From contig OZ245813.1 of NCBI GenBank assembly GCA_965228445.1, positions 930,001 through 994,000 of the forward strand: DNA of 64,000 nucleotides. The letters are read 5' to 3'. The notes under the pieces are model-generated. The model worked only from the letters and a program-made list of their open reading frames with translations, was not told the DNA's origin and searched no databases. Source of the stretch: Thalassobaculum sp965228445. Lineage in GTDB: Bacteria > Pseudomonadota > Alphaproteobacteria > Thalassobaculales > Thalassobaculaceae. Position 1 is the first letter of the stretch, and each line of letters begins with the position of its first letter. A program made the translations under genes and the position numbers. Positions 29,441-37,710 of the stretch are shown here, piece by piece.

Positions 29441-29520
29441 TCGCACCTTGCCCTGGGCTCGCTGGCGGTCTATGTCGCGGCGCAGCAAAATCCACTTCAC
29501 GCCACCCCGGGGACTTTCCC

Positions 29521-30060
29521 ATGCGCATTTCCCACATTCCCATCGGCAAGAACCCGCCCCACGACGTCAACGTCCTGATCGAGGTGTCGCTCGGCTCGGA
29601 TCCGGTGAAGTACGAGTTCGACGAGGACAGCGGCGCGCTGTTCGTCGACCGTTTCCTGCACACCGCGATGACCTACCCGTGCAACTACGGCTTCGTGCCG
29701 CACACCCTGGCGAATGACGGCGACCCGGTGGACGTGCTGGTGGTCGGCAGCAACCCGATCATGCCGAAGGCGGTCATCAACGTGCGCCCGGTCGGCGTGC
29801 TGATCATGGAAGACCAGGAAGGCATGGACGAGAAGATCCTCGCCGTGCCGGTCGACAAGCTGCACCCGTACTACACGGACGTGGCGTCCTGGACCGACCT
29901 GCCGACGATCCTGACCGACCAGATCAAGCACTTCTTCACCCACTACAAAGACCTCGAGGTCGGCAAGTGGGTGCGCGTCGACCGTTGGGGCGACGCCGAG
30001 GAAGCCCGCAAGCTGATCAGCGAAGGCATCGAGGCCGCCAAGAAAAAGGCCGCCGAGTAA
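29521..30060 (+). CDS. ppa: Inorganic pyrophosphatase (family I)
   Basis: The 179-residue cytoplasmic enzyme hydrolyses pyrophosphate to phosphate. Family I features are clear: YEFDEDSGALFVDRFLHT, MTYPCNYGFVPHT, the metal-binding signature DGDPVDVLV (D-x-D-P-x-D) and the C-terminal HYKDLEVGKWVRVDRWG. Length and motif order are as in other bacterial PPases. The ATG is preceded by GGGGACTTTCCC, a modest ribosome-binding region. A hairpin lies about 130 bp downstream, at the edge of the AT-rich island. Confidence 0.96.
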   Translation: MRISHIPIGKNPPHDVNVLIEVSLGSDPVKYEFDEDSGALFVDRFLHTAMTYPCNYGFVPHTLANDGDPVDVLVVGSNPIMPKAVINVRPVGVLIMEDQEGMDEKILAVPVDKLHPYYTDVASWTDLPTILTDQIKHFFTHYKDLEVGKWVRVDRWGDAEEARKLISEGIEAAKKKAAE

Positions 30061-30061
30061 C

Positions 30062-30190
30062 TCAGGCGGCCGCTTCCAGGCGCTCGCGATAGCGGGACTG
30101 CTCCTCGGCTTCGGCCATCAGCCAGTCCCTCGAAATGCGGGCGGTTTGTGAAAGGGAACCGCTCTCCGGTTCCAGCAGAACATAACGCTT
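30062..30190 (-). pseudogene. Possible 3' remnant of a LysR-family regulator
   Basis: Ending one base after ppa on the opposite strand is an open frame whose last about 42 residues read KRYVLLEPESGS, then ISRDWLMAEAEEQSRYRE. This is like the C terminus of GcvA-type LysR regulators (…RDWLLAEA). Further upstream the reading frame loses this resemblance and runs into the hairpin and the AT-rich island; no helix-turn-helix or effector domain remains. I infer a regulator cut off by insertion or deletion. The match is short, and a chance resemblance is possible. Confidence 0.35.
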
Positions 30191-30223
30191 CCGGGGCCGC
30201 ACCGTCGGCCCCGAAGTTGTTTG
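30188..30223 (+). terminator. Terminator-like hairpin downstream of ppa
   Basis: CGGGGCCG (30192-30199) pairs with CGGCCCCG (30206-30213), extended by CTT/AAG across a one-base bulge, and followed by TTGTTTG. It may end the ppa transcript; it also marks the last GC-rich structure before the AT-rich island. Confidence 0.5.
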
Positions 30224-30372
30224 CAGTTCCCCAATACGGTCAGACCTCGAACATGCCTGAATAGTTGAGTTGACCACCACCTTGAGTACGCATACCGTAG
30301 CTAAATTGATTCTTGCCGCGGTGGGACGGTGGCACAGGACTTTGCGTTCGACTAGCTGAGTAGGGGGGACTT

Positions 30373-31128
30373 GTGCGTCAACGGAAGTTAGAAGATGCTT
30401 CTAAGTTTGAAAAGCATCAAGAAAACAATAGCCATATAATTATTCCTGCAGACAACTTAGGTGAAAAAAGCCCTGAAATCCGGCTTATAAGTTATTTGAT
30501 TGCTACACTTCGGCGTGATATTCAGCAAAATGCGGCGGAGTTATACCCGCAGTTTGCCGATAAAACTGTCGTCATTATTGGAATCGAAAACGGTTTAAAT
30601 ATTCACTTTGACGATCACAAATATCCCGGCTACTCTAACATTCAGAAAACTAGAGAATTAGCAGAAAATACACCAGAATTAGACAACGATAGATCAATCC
30701 TCTCTCTCATGGGATATTATCAGACGTATCTTAATGACTTTATAGAATCGCCAAAATACGATATCGGAAGAGGTATTCCAAAAACAAAAGATTTTAGATG
30801 TATAGTTTACCCATACAGATTTTCTCGCCACACTGAACACCAACACACCTTTTATCTTTCAGATTTAGTAATAAGAGCTTGGAAGTTTAGGAAGGCGGAT
30901 GCAGGTGGCTTTGATCCTGAAGGTGACAGCCGAATTTTGGATCTTCAGAACCAGCTAGAAACTACGAACGGCTACCTAGCCGCGCTTGGGCGTGAAATGA
31001 TAGACAGGTTTGAGGCAATACAGAATCAATCAGACCGCCTTAAGAGAGATTTGCTTGAAGCACAGAAACAGCAAGAGGAAGCGTTGCGATCATTAATTAT
31101 TAAAGAATTATCCAGAATACATCGCTGA
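30373..31128 (+). CDS. Hypothetical protein with C-terminal coiled coil (AT-rich island gene 1)
   Basis: I do not recognise this 251-residue protein. It is hydrophilic, without signal peptide or membrane helix. The N-terminal and middle part (about 35-180) looks globular, with IRLISYLIATLRRDIQQ, TVVIIGIENGLNIHF and a His/Tyr-rich IVYPYRFSRHTEHQHTF. Residues about 193-250 form a likely coiled coil (Leu/Gln/Glu-rich, from ILDLQNQLETTNGY to the C terminus). The GTG start has a good ribosome-binding site (AGGGGGG, about 5 bases upstream). Composition and codon use are unlike the surrounding genome. It is 17 bp ahead of a small membrane-protein gene, so the two probably act together. Confidence 0.7.
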   Translation: MRQRKLEDASKFEKHQENNSHIIIPADNLGEKSPEIRLISYLIATLRRDIQQNAAELYPQFADKTVVIIGIENGLNIHFDDHKYPGYSNIQKTRELAENTPELDNDRSILSLMGYYQTYLNDFIESPKYDIGRGIPKTKDFRCIVYPYRFSRHTEHQHTFYLSDLVIRAWKFRKADAGGFDPEGDSRILDLQNQLETTNGYLAALGREMIDRFEAIQNQSDRLKRDLLEAQKQQEEALRSLIIKELSRIHR

Positions 31129-31145
31129 ATTTTGAGATTATTCTT

Positions 31146-31505
31146 ATGGATAAAAATAGTGCCCTTCGACCGGTAAATCGTGATGATTTAGAAAAATATA
31201 TGTCTATAAACGTGGAAACGAATGAACCTTACTGGAACGAGAAACCTTTAGTTCCTAAATTTGAAACATTGCTCAGGTCAGTTCAATGGAGTGCAGCTAT
31301 TATTGCTTTTTCCGCACTTACTTCGGCTATTTTTAGTTCTTTGGCTGATTACCGGTCAGTTTGTCATAATAATACGGCTTTTTACTGCTTTCTCTATAGT
31401 CCGCTCTTCCCTATATCAGAAGATTTGCCACTAGCGGGTTCCACAAAAACAACTGCGCCTGAAAATAGCGCCTTCAATCCCCGCAATGTCGGCGTGAAAC
31501 ATTGA
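31146..31505 (+). CDS. Hypothetical membrane protein (AT-rich island gene 2)
   Basis: I do not recognise this 119-residue protein. A hydrophilic N-terminal part (about 1-45, MDKNSALRPVNRDDLEKYM) is followed by one probable membrane helix at about 47-68 (VQWSAAIIAFSALTSAIFSS) and a second weakly hydrophobic stretch at about 78-92 (AFYCFLYSPLFPI). The last 25 residues are coded where composition returns to host-like GC, so the 3' end may be truncated or fused to flanking DNA. It shares the AT-rich composition of the preceding gene and starts 17 bp after it with a weak ribosome-binding site. Confidence 0.55.
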   Translation: MDKNSALRPVNRDDLEKYMSINVETNEPYWNEKPLVPKFETLLRSVQWSAAIIAFSALTSAIFSSLADYRSVCHNNTAFYCFLYSPLFPISEDLPLAGSTKTTAPENSAFNPRNVGVKH

Positions 31506-31610
31506 AACAAATGAACATTGGACATTGGTGCTAGCTCCCCGGCTTGTCCCCTCCCCGCCCGTGGTCTAAAACCGGCCAAAAGCGTGTAATCCAGGAAGGG
31601 AGAGCCCCGC

Positions 31611-32792
31611 ATGGCAGCGGAGCAGACTGCGTCCGAGACAACCTCACAGGCCGGACCGCTCAGCGGCATCACCGTCGTCGACCTGAGCCGCATCCTCGCC
31701 GGTCCCTACTGCACCCTGATGATGGCCGAGCTCGGCGCCCGGGTGATCAAGGTGGAGACCCCCGGAACCGGCGACGACGCCCGCCACTACGGCCCCTTCG
31801 TCAACGGCAAGTCGGCCTATTTTCAGTCGGTCAACCGCGGCAAGCAGAGCATCGCGCTGAACCTGAAGGACGACGGCGACCGCGCCACCTTCGAGAAGCT
31901 GCTGGAGAAGGCCGACGTCATCGTCGAGAACTTCCGCCCCGGCACCATGGAGAAGCTCGGCTACGGCTGGGACACGCTCCACGCCAAGTATCCCAAGCTG
32001 ATCTACGCCGCCGCCTCCGGCTTCGGCCATTCCGGCCCGGAGATGACGCGCCCGGCCTATGACATGGTCGTCCAGGGCATGGGCGGCATCATGAGCATCA
32101 CCGGCCATGAGGGCGCGCCGCCGACCCGGATCGGCACCTCGATCGGCGATATCGGCGCCGGCCTGTTCACCGCGATCGGCGTCATGTCCGCCCTGTTCGG
32201 CCGGGCGATGACCGGCGAGGCGCGCAAGGTCGATATCGGCATGTTCGACTGCCAGGTGGCGCTGCTGGAAAACGCCGCCATGCGCTATTTCGTGACCGGC
32301 AAGGCGCCCGGACCGCTCGGCGCCCGGCACCCGTCGATCACGCCGTTCCAGGCTTTCAACACCGCCGACGGCCACATCATCATCGCCGCCGGCAATGACG
32401 GGCTGTTCCACAAGATGGCCGATGCCCTGGGCAAGCCGGAGTGGAAGACCGACGACCGCTACACCACCAACGACCTGCGGGCGACCCACGTCACCGAGCT
32501 GGAGGCCGAAGTCGAGGCGGTGCTGAAGACCCACCCGACCGCCCACTGGATGACCGTGATGGACGCCGCCGGTGTGCCGGCCGGACCGATCAACAACATC
32601 GGCCAGGCGGTCGAATATCCGCAGACCGCGGCCCGCAACATGGTCGTCACCGTGGACGATCCGGTCACCGGTCCGATGAAGGTGGTCGGCAACCCGATCA
32701 AGATTTCCGGCTTTCCGGACCCGACAACGCGGCTTCCGGCTCCGAACCTGGACCAGGACCGCGAGACCATTCTGAGGGAGATCGAACAATGA
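31611..32792 (+). CDS. CaiB/BaiF family CoA-transferase
   Basis: The 393-residue class III CoA-transferase starts with the family pattern GITVVDLSRILAGPYCTLMMAELGARVIKVE and has LNRG-like VNRGKQSIALNLK, VIVENFRPGTMEKLG, and the region GTSIGDIGAGLF that holds the catalytic aspartate. Such enzymes move CoA between an acyl-CoA and a free acid; the substrate is unknown. The ATG follows AAGGGAGAGCCCC. Its stop overlaps the start of the aldehyde dehydrogenase gene (ATGA), indicating joint translation and a likely common pathway in which an aldehyde is oxidised to an acid and activated. Confidence 0.92.
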   Translation: MAAEQTASETTSQAGPLSGITVVDLSRILAGPYCTLMMAELGARVIKVETPGTGDDARHYGPFVNGKSAYFQSVNRGKQSIALNLKDDGDRATFEKLLEKADVIVENFRPGTMEKLGYGWDTLHAKYPKLIYAAASGFGHSGPEMTRPAYDMVVQGMGGIMSITGHEGAPPTRIGTSIGDIGAGLFTAIGVMSALFGRAMTGEARKVDIGMFDCQVALLENAAMRYFVTGKAPGPLGARHPSITPFQAFNTADGHIIIAAGNDGLFHKMADALGKPEWKTDDRYTTNDLRATHVTELEAEVEAVLKTHPTAHWMTVMDAAGVPAGPINNIGQAVEYPQTAARNMVVTVDDPVTGPMKVVGNPIKISGFPDPTTRLPAPNLDQDRETILREIEQ

Positions 32793-34318
32793 ACCTGATG
32801 GTGAGCGATCTCGACTACGGCCAGGAGCCGTCGCTCGAGCCGAACCTGGACCCGTACGCGCTGGCCAAGGCGCTCAGCGGCCGCCATCTGATCGGCGGCA
32901 AGCTGGTGCAGGCCGCCTCGGGCAAGACCTTCGAGGTGATCTATCCGGCGACCGGCGAGATCATCGGCTTCGGCGCCGCCGGTGATGCGGAGGACGTCAA
33001 CCGGGCGGTCGAGGATGCCGCCGCCGCGCAGAAGGCCTGGGGCAAGATGCGCGCCCGCGACCGCGGCAAGCTGCTCTACAAATGCGCCGAGGCGCTGGAG
33101 GAGCATGTCGAGGAGCTCGGCCGACTGATCGCGTTGGAGACCGGCAAGGCCCTGCGCACCGAGAGCCGGGTGGAGGCCTCCATCCTGGCCGACGCCTTCC
33201 ATTTCCATGCCGGTCTGGGGTCGGAGCTGAAGGGCGAGACCGTCCCGCACCATCCGGACATGCTCACCATCACGGTGCGCGAGCCGATCGGCGTGGTCGG
33301 CGCCATCATCCCGTGGAACGTGCCGCTGCTGCTGATGGCGCTGAAGATCGCCCCGGCGATGCTGGCCGGCAACGCGGTCGTGGTTAAGTCGGCCGAGGAA
33401 GCGCCGCTGACCGTGCTGCGCGTGTGCCAGATCATGAATTCGATCCTGCCGCCGGGCATCTTCAACATGCTGTCCGGCTTCGGTCCGGAATGCGGCGCCC
33501 CGCTGGTCGAGCACAAGAAGGTCGGCAAGGTGACCTTCACCGGCTCGGTGGAGACCGGCAAGATCGTCTACAAGACCGCCGCCGACAAGCTGATCCCGGT
33601 CACGCTGGAACTGGGCGGCAAGTCGCCGATGATCATCATGGCCGATGCCAATATCGACAAGGCGCTGAACGGCGCCGTGGTCGGCATGCGCTTCACCCGT
33701 CAGGGCCAGTCCTGCACCGCGGCCAGCCGCATCTTCGTGCATGACAGCCTGTACGACACCTTCGTGGAGAAGCTGCGCGCCCAGGTCGACGCCATGGTCA
33801 TGGGCGACCCGCTCGACGAGAAAACCGATATCGGCACGATCATCTCGCCGGAGCAGTTCAAGAAGGTCACCGGTTATATCGAGCACGGCAAGTCCGAGAA
33901 GGGTGCGAAGCCGATTGAATGCTCGGCCATGCCGACCGACGAGAAGTTCAAGGACGGCCTGTTCGTGCGTCCGGTGCTGTTCACCGAGATGACCAACGAC
34001 AGCCGGCTGTCCCGCGAGGAGATCTTCGGCCCGGTCACCTGCATCATCCGCTGGACCGACCTGGACGAGGTCGTCGCGGCGGCGAACGACACCGAGTACG
34101 GGCTGGCGGCCACCCTGTGGACCAACGACCTGCACGCGGCGCTGAACGTGACCGAGAAGCTGGAAGCCGGGTTCGTCCAGGTGAACCAGAATCTGGTCGT
34201 GCAGCCGGGCCTCAGCTACGGCGGCGTGAAGAACTCCGGCCTCGGCAAGGAAGCCACCCTGGAGGCGATGCTGGAGCACTTCACCCACAAGAAGACGGTC
34301 ATCTTCAACAAGACCTGA
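32789..34318 (+). CDS. Aldehyde dehydrogenase (NAD(P)-dependent)
   Basis: The 509-residue protein is a classical ALDH. Catalytic residues are E274 in LELGGKSP and C309 in GQSCTAAS; the cofactor-contact IPWNVPLLL and the EEIFGPV motif are also present. It is closest in style to betaine/phenylacetaldehyde-type ALDHs, but the substrate cannot be named. The ATG overlaps the stop of the CoA-transferase gene by four bases. The protein is slightly longer than usual at the N terminus. The penicillin-acylase-like gene follows 55 bp later. Confidence 0.93.
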   Translation: MNLMVSDLDYGQEPSLEPNLDPYALAKALSGRHLIGGKLVQAASGKTFEVIYPATGEIIGFGAAGDAEDVNRAVEDAAAAQKAWGKMRARDRGKLLYKCAEALEEHVEELGRLIALETGKALRTESRVEASILADAFHFHAGLGSELKGETVPHHPDMLTITVREPIGVVGAIIPWNVPLLLMALKIAPAMLAGNAVVVKSAEEAPLTVLRVCQIMNSILPPGIFNMLSGFGPECGAPLVEHKKVGKVTFTGSVETGKIVYKTAADKLIPVTLELGGKSPMIIMADANIDKALNGAVVGMRFTRQGQSCTAASRIFVHDSLYDTFVEKLRAQVDAMVMGDPLDEKTDIGTIISPEQFKKVTGYIEHGKSEKGAKPIECSAMPTDEKFKDGLFVRPVLFTEMTNDSRLSREEIFGPVTCIIRWTDLDEVVAAANDTEYGLAATLWTNDLHAALNVTEKLEAGFVQVNQNLVVQPGLSYGGVKNSGLGKEATLEAMLEHFTHKKTVIFNKT

Positions 34319-34373
34319 TGACGACAGGCACCGCGACGACAGGCACCGCGCAGAGCCAGAGCGAGGGATCGGT

Positions 34374-36776
34374 ATGGGCTCCAGTCTGATCCGCCGCCTG
34401 CTGGTCGGCGCGGTCCTCGTCTTTCTCGGACTGAACTTTCTAGGCGCCCTGGGGCTGTTCTGGCTCCAGGGCTCCCTGCCGGAGACCGACGGCGAGATCG
34501 TCGGCTTCTCCGCCCTCGCCGCCCCCGCGCTGATCGAGCGCGACGAGACCGGCACCGTCACCATCCGCGCCGCCCACCCCCAGGATGCAAGCTTCGCGCT
34601 GGGCTATGCCCATGCCCAGGACCGGCTGTGGCAGATGGAGATGATGCGCCGCGCCGGCGCCGGCCGCCTGTCGGAGATCGTCGGCGAGGCCACCCTGTCC
34701 ACCGACAGGCTGCTGCGGACCCTGGGCCTGCGCCGGCTGGCGGAAACCACCTATACGCGGCTGGATGCGCGGGCCAAATCCCACGTGGACAGCTATGTGG
34801 CCGGGGTGAACGGCTATCTGGCGACCCGGACCGGACCGCTGCCGCCGGAATTCCTGATCGCCGGGATCGATCCGGAACCTTGGGAGCCGGCCGACAGCCT
34901 GGTCTGGGCGCGCCTGATGTCCATGCAGCTCGCCGGCAACTGGTTCAGCGAGATCACCCGGGCCCGCATGCTGAAGGCCGGCCTGTCGACCGACCAGATC
35001 GACCTGCTCTACGCGCCCTTCGAGGGCAGCGACGGCAGCCTGACCGCGCCGGACCTGACTGCGCCCGACCTGTCCGCGCTCGAGCTGATCGACGACACCC
35101 GCCTGGCGACCTATCAGGCGGCTCTGCCCGAGATCCTGCGGCCGCGCCGGGCGTCCAACGCATGGGCGGTGGACGGGCTGCTTTCGCCCTCGGGCCAGCC
35201 GATCGTGGCGGGCGACCCGCATCTCGGCCTGCAGAGCCCGAACCTGTGGTGGCTGGCCCGGGTCGAGTCGCCGGGCTACCTGCGGGTCGGCGCCTTCGTG
35301 CCGGGGGTGCCGTTCCTGGTGATCGGGCATAACGGTGCGGTGGCCTGGACCTTCACCACGACCCACTCCGACACCCAGGACCTGTTCGTCGAGCGCGTCG
35401 ATCCGACGGACCCCACGCGCTATCTGACACCCGACGGCCCGGCCCCGTTCGAGACCCGGGTCGAGCGCATCGGCGTCGACGGGGAGACGGTGGAGCACAC
35501 TGTCCGCACCACCCGCCACGGGCCTGTGGTCTCGGATGCCCTGGCCAGCGCGGCCGATGCCGCCGCCGACGGGACGGTTCTCGCCCTGGCCTCGGCCTCC
35601 TTCGCCGCGGACGACGACACCTCCCAGGCCCTGTTCGACCTCGGTGCGGCGATCGATGTGAACGGCGTCGTGCGGGCATTGCGCCGGTTCCAGGCGCCGC
35701 AGCAGAACGCCGTCTTCGCCGACACCGCCGGCCGGATGGGCATGGTCTCCGCCGGCCGGGTTCCGCTCCGGAAGTCGGGCGGCGGGTTCTATCCGAGCCC
35801 GGGCTGGACCGGCACCCATGACTGGACCGGCTGGGCGCCGTTCGAGGCCCTGCCCCAGGTTCTGGATCCGGCCGGCGATGTGCTGGTGAACGCCAACGAG
35901 CGGGTGGTCGGCGCCGATCCGGAGCTGTTCATCGCGCGCGCCTTCGATGCCCCCTACCGGGCCCGGCGGATCGCCGGGATGCTGGCCGAGGGCGACCGCT
36001 CCGTCGCCGGCATGGCGGCGATGCAGATGGATACGGTCTCGCTGTTCGCCCGCGATCTGCTGCCGCTGATGCTGCCGCACCTGTCCCCGGCCGAGGGCAA
36101 GGGACTGAAGGCCCGCGCCGGCGCCCTGATGCGCGGCTGGGACGGCAGCATGGCTGCCGACCGGGCCGAGCCGCTGATCTTCGCCGCCTGGGTCGCGGCG
36201 CTGAACACCCGCCTGTTCGCCGACGAGCTGGGTCCGCTGCTGGAGGACTACAGCCGGGCGCGGGCGGCGACCCTGATCCGTGTCCTCAGCGACGAGCATG
36301 CGTTCTGCGACGATGTCCGGACGGCGGACACGCGGGAGGGCTGCGCCGAGATGGTCACCGGGGCCTACGAGGACGCCCTGGCCCAGCTCGCCCGGCTGCA
36401 CGGCAGCGATATCGACGGCTGGTCCTGGGGAACGGCGCACCGGGCCTGGTTCTCCCATCCGCTGTGGACCCGCATTCCCGTGATCGGGCCGATCCTGACC
36501 ACCCGTACGCCGACCGGCGGCGGCGACTACACTGTGTCGCGCGGCAGCTTCTCCGGGCCGGCCGACGACCCGTTCCGTCACCGCCATGGCGCCGGATTGC
36601 GGGTGATCTACGACCTCGCCGACCTCGGCAACTCGCGGTTCGTGGCGGCGCTCGGTCCGTCCGGCAACCTGCTCTCCCCGTTCAGCCTCACCTGGCATGC
36701 TGCCTGGGCGCGCAACGAAGGCCAGCGGCTGACGGCTCAGGAAGAGCCGAGCCACGAGCTCACGCTGTCGCCTTAG
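34374..36776 (+). CDS. Penicillin acylase family Ntn-hydrolase (amidase)
   Basis: The 800-residue precursor has an N-terminal membrane helix or signal anchor (about 9-31) and then an alpha chain beginning IERDETGTVTIRA. It should mature by autocleavage before Ser261 in RRASNAWAV, the expected nucleophile. The beta chain contains GDPHLGLQSPNLWWLAR, IGHNGAVAWTFTTTHSDTQDLF and VLVNANERV. Family members hydrolyse amides such as beta-lactam side chains or acyl-homoserine lactones in the periplasm; the natural substrate here is unknown. It follows the aldehyde dehydrogenase gene on the same strand and may share its transcript. Confidence 0.9.
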   Translation: MGSSLIRRLLVGAVLVFLGLNFLGALGLFWLQGSLPETDGEIVGFSALAAPALIERDETGTVTIRAAHPQDASFALGYAHAQDRLWQMEMMRRAGAGRLSEIVGEATLSTDRLLRTLGLRRLAETTYTRLDARAKSHVDSYVAGVNGYLATRTGPLPPEFLIAGIDPEPWEPADSLVWARLMSMQLAGNWFSEITRARMLKAGLSTDQIDLLYAPFEGSDGSLTAPDLTAPDLSALELIDDTRLATYQAALPEILRPRRASNAWAVDGLLSPSGQPIVAGDPHLGLQSPNLWWLARVESPGYLRVGAFVPGVPFLVIGHNGAVAWTFTTTHSDTQDLFVERVDPTDPTRYLTPDGPAPFETRVERIGVDGETVEHTVRTTRHGPVVSDALASAADAAADGTVLALASASFAADDDTSQALFDLGAAIDVNGVVRALRRFQAPQQNAVFADTAGRMGMVSAGRVPLRKSGGGFYPSPGWTGTHDWTGWAPFEALPQVLDPAGDVLVNANERVVGADPELFIARAFDAPYRARRIAGMLAEGDRSVAGMAAMQMDTVSLFARDLLPLMLPHLSPAEGKGLKARAGALMRGWDGSMAADRAEPLIFAAWVAALNTRLFADELGPLLEDYSRARAATLIRVLSDEHAFCDDVRTADTREGCAEMVTGAYEDALAQLARLHGSDIDGWSWGTAHRAWFSHPLWTRIPVIGPILTTRTPTGGGDYTVSRGSFSGPADDPFRHRHGAGLRVIYDLADLGNSRFVAALGPSGNLLSPFSLTWHAAWARNEGQRLTAQEEPSHELTLSP

Positions 36777-36819
36777 TTATTATTTTTTCAGAGTCTTACA
36801 GGACGACGTTGATCGACGA

Positions 36820-37500
36820 TCAGAAGCGGAGTTTCGCGCCGATCATGAATTTCTGATCGACCTGCGGCTCCTGCTGCGAGCCGGGATCGGCCCCGCCGCG
36901 GACCGAGGCGCGGTATTCGGCGCTCAGGTCGAGGGCCGAGGACAGGCTGACATCCGCGCCGATTCCCACCTGCATGGCCGGCGCCATGTCGCCGGCCGTC
37001 CCGCCGTCCTGCCGGAGCCGCGTGGGCACCGCGTTCGGATCGACATAACTCACCCCGACACCGGCCATGAACCGCGGCGTGACGATCGTGCCGGTGTGCC
37101 AGTCGTAGGCGCCGGACACCAGGAAGGTGAACCGGTCCTCCGAGTCGCCCCCCAGATCGGTCGACGGCGCGGTGAAGTTCAGGGTGCGATCCGCCTCGGC
37201 GTTCGAGAAGGTCAGGCCGAGCCCGACGCCGCCCGCCCCCTCGTCGGCGAGGACCTGGCGGTCGTCGAAACCGACGAACCCGTCCATCTCGTCGTGGCCG
37301 CTGCGGTCGAAATTCCCGACGACGTACCAGGCCGCCGTCGGAGCGTCCGCCGTGCCGGTCAGCATCTGGGGCTGGGTAAGGGTTTGCGGTTGGGCGAGGG
37401 TCTGGGCGCCGGCCTGTCCCGTCAGACACAGCATCGCCGACACCGTCGCGGCAGCCGCCGCGATGGTCCGGATCCGATGCTGAATGCGACCGCCAGACAA
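36820..37500 (-). CDS. Predicted outer-membrane beta-barrel protein
   Basis: The 226-residue protein begins at a TTG preceded by GAGGAGGCGTCC, and has a signal peptide (about 1-35, ending TGQAGA). The mature part starts with a short repeated tract, QTLAQPQTLTQPQML. It then alternates short hydrophobic strands typical of an OMP beta-barrel: WYVVGNFD, GGVGLGLTFSN, RFTFLVSGAYDW, FMAGVGVSYV, ALDLSAEYRASV. It ends in Phe (MIGAKLRF), the classical outer-membrane C-terminal signature. No specific family is recognised. It is convergent with the penicillin-acylase-like gene. Confidence 0.68.
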   Translation of the reverse strand: MSGGRIQHRIRTIAAAAATVSAMLCLTGQAGAQTLAQPQTLTQPQMLTGTADAPTAAWYVVGNFDRSGHDEMDGFVGFDDRQVLADEGAGGVGLGLTFSNAEADRTLNFTAPSTDLGGDSEDRFTFLVSGAYDWHTGTIVTPRFMAGVGVSYVDPNAVPTRLRQDGGTAGDMAPAMQVGIGADVSLSSALDLSAEYRASVRGGADPGSQQEPQVDQKFMIGAKLRF

Positions 37501-37710
37501 GGACGCCTCCTCGAAAAGGCAATAAATAGGCGGGCCACCAAACAGCACCCGCGCCCTTTCCCCTGACCTTCTATTGTTATCATTTTGCAATGCGGAATCC
37601 AATCGGAGGATTCCGCAAGCCCCGGCAAATCGGAGTCACATCAGGCGGCAGTTCGGCAAACGACGGGAATCGCTTCCGTTCCCGGGGGTCGTGAGTATGA
37701 TCCCGCCGCC

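Larger units (their letters stand above)
30240..31510. other. AT-rich genomic island with two unrecognised genes
   Basis: Base composition changes abruptly from about two thirds G+C to a clear A+T majority between roughly 30240-30370 and returns to normal by about 31480-31540. Codon choice in the two enclosed genes (many AAA, GAA, ATA, TTA) differs from every neighbour. No integrase, transposase, tRNA target or obvious direct repeat is visible at the edges, so the mode of entry is unknown. The left edge adjoins a possible LysR remnant. This is the only segment of the window that looks recently acquired. Confidence 0.75.

Noticed and set aside
30188..30223. Attachment site for the AT-rich island at the hairpin
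   Set aside because: No matching copy of the hairpin or direct repeat was found at the right junction near 31500.
31544..32062. Plus-strand frame overlapping the start of the CoA-transferase gene
   Set aside because: It is an Arg/Pro-rich shadow of the CaiB frame without a ribosome-binding site.
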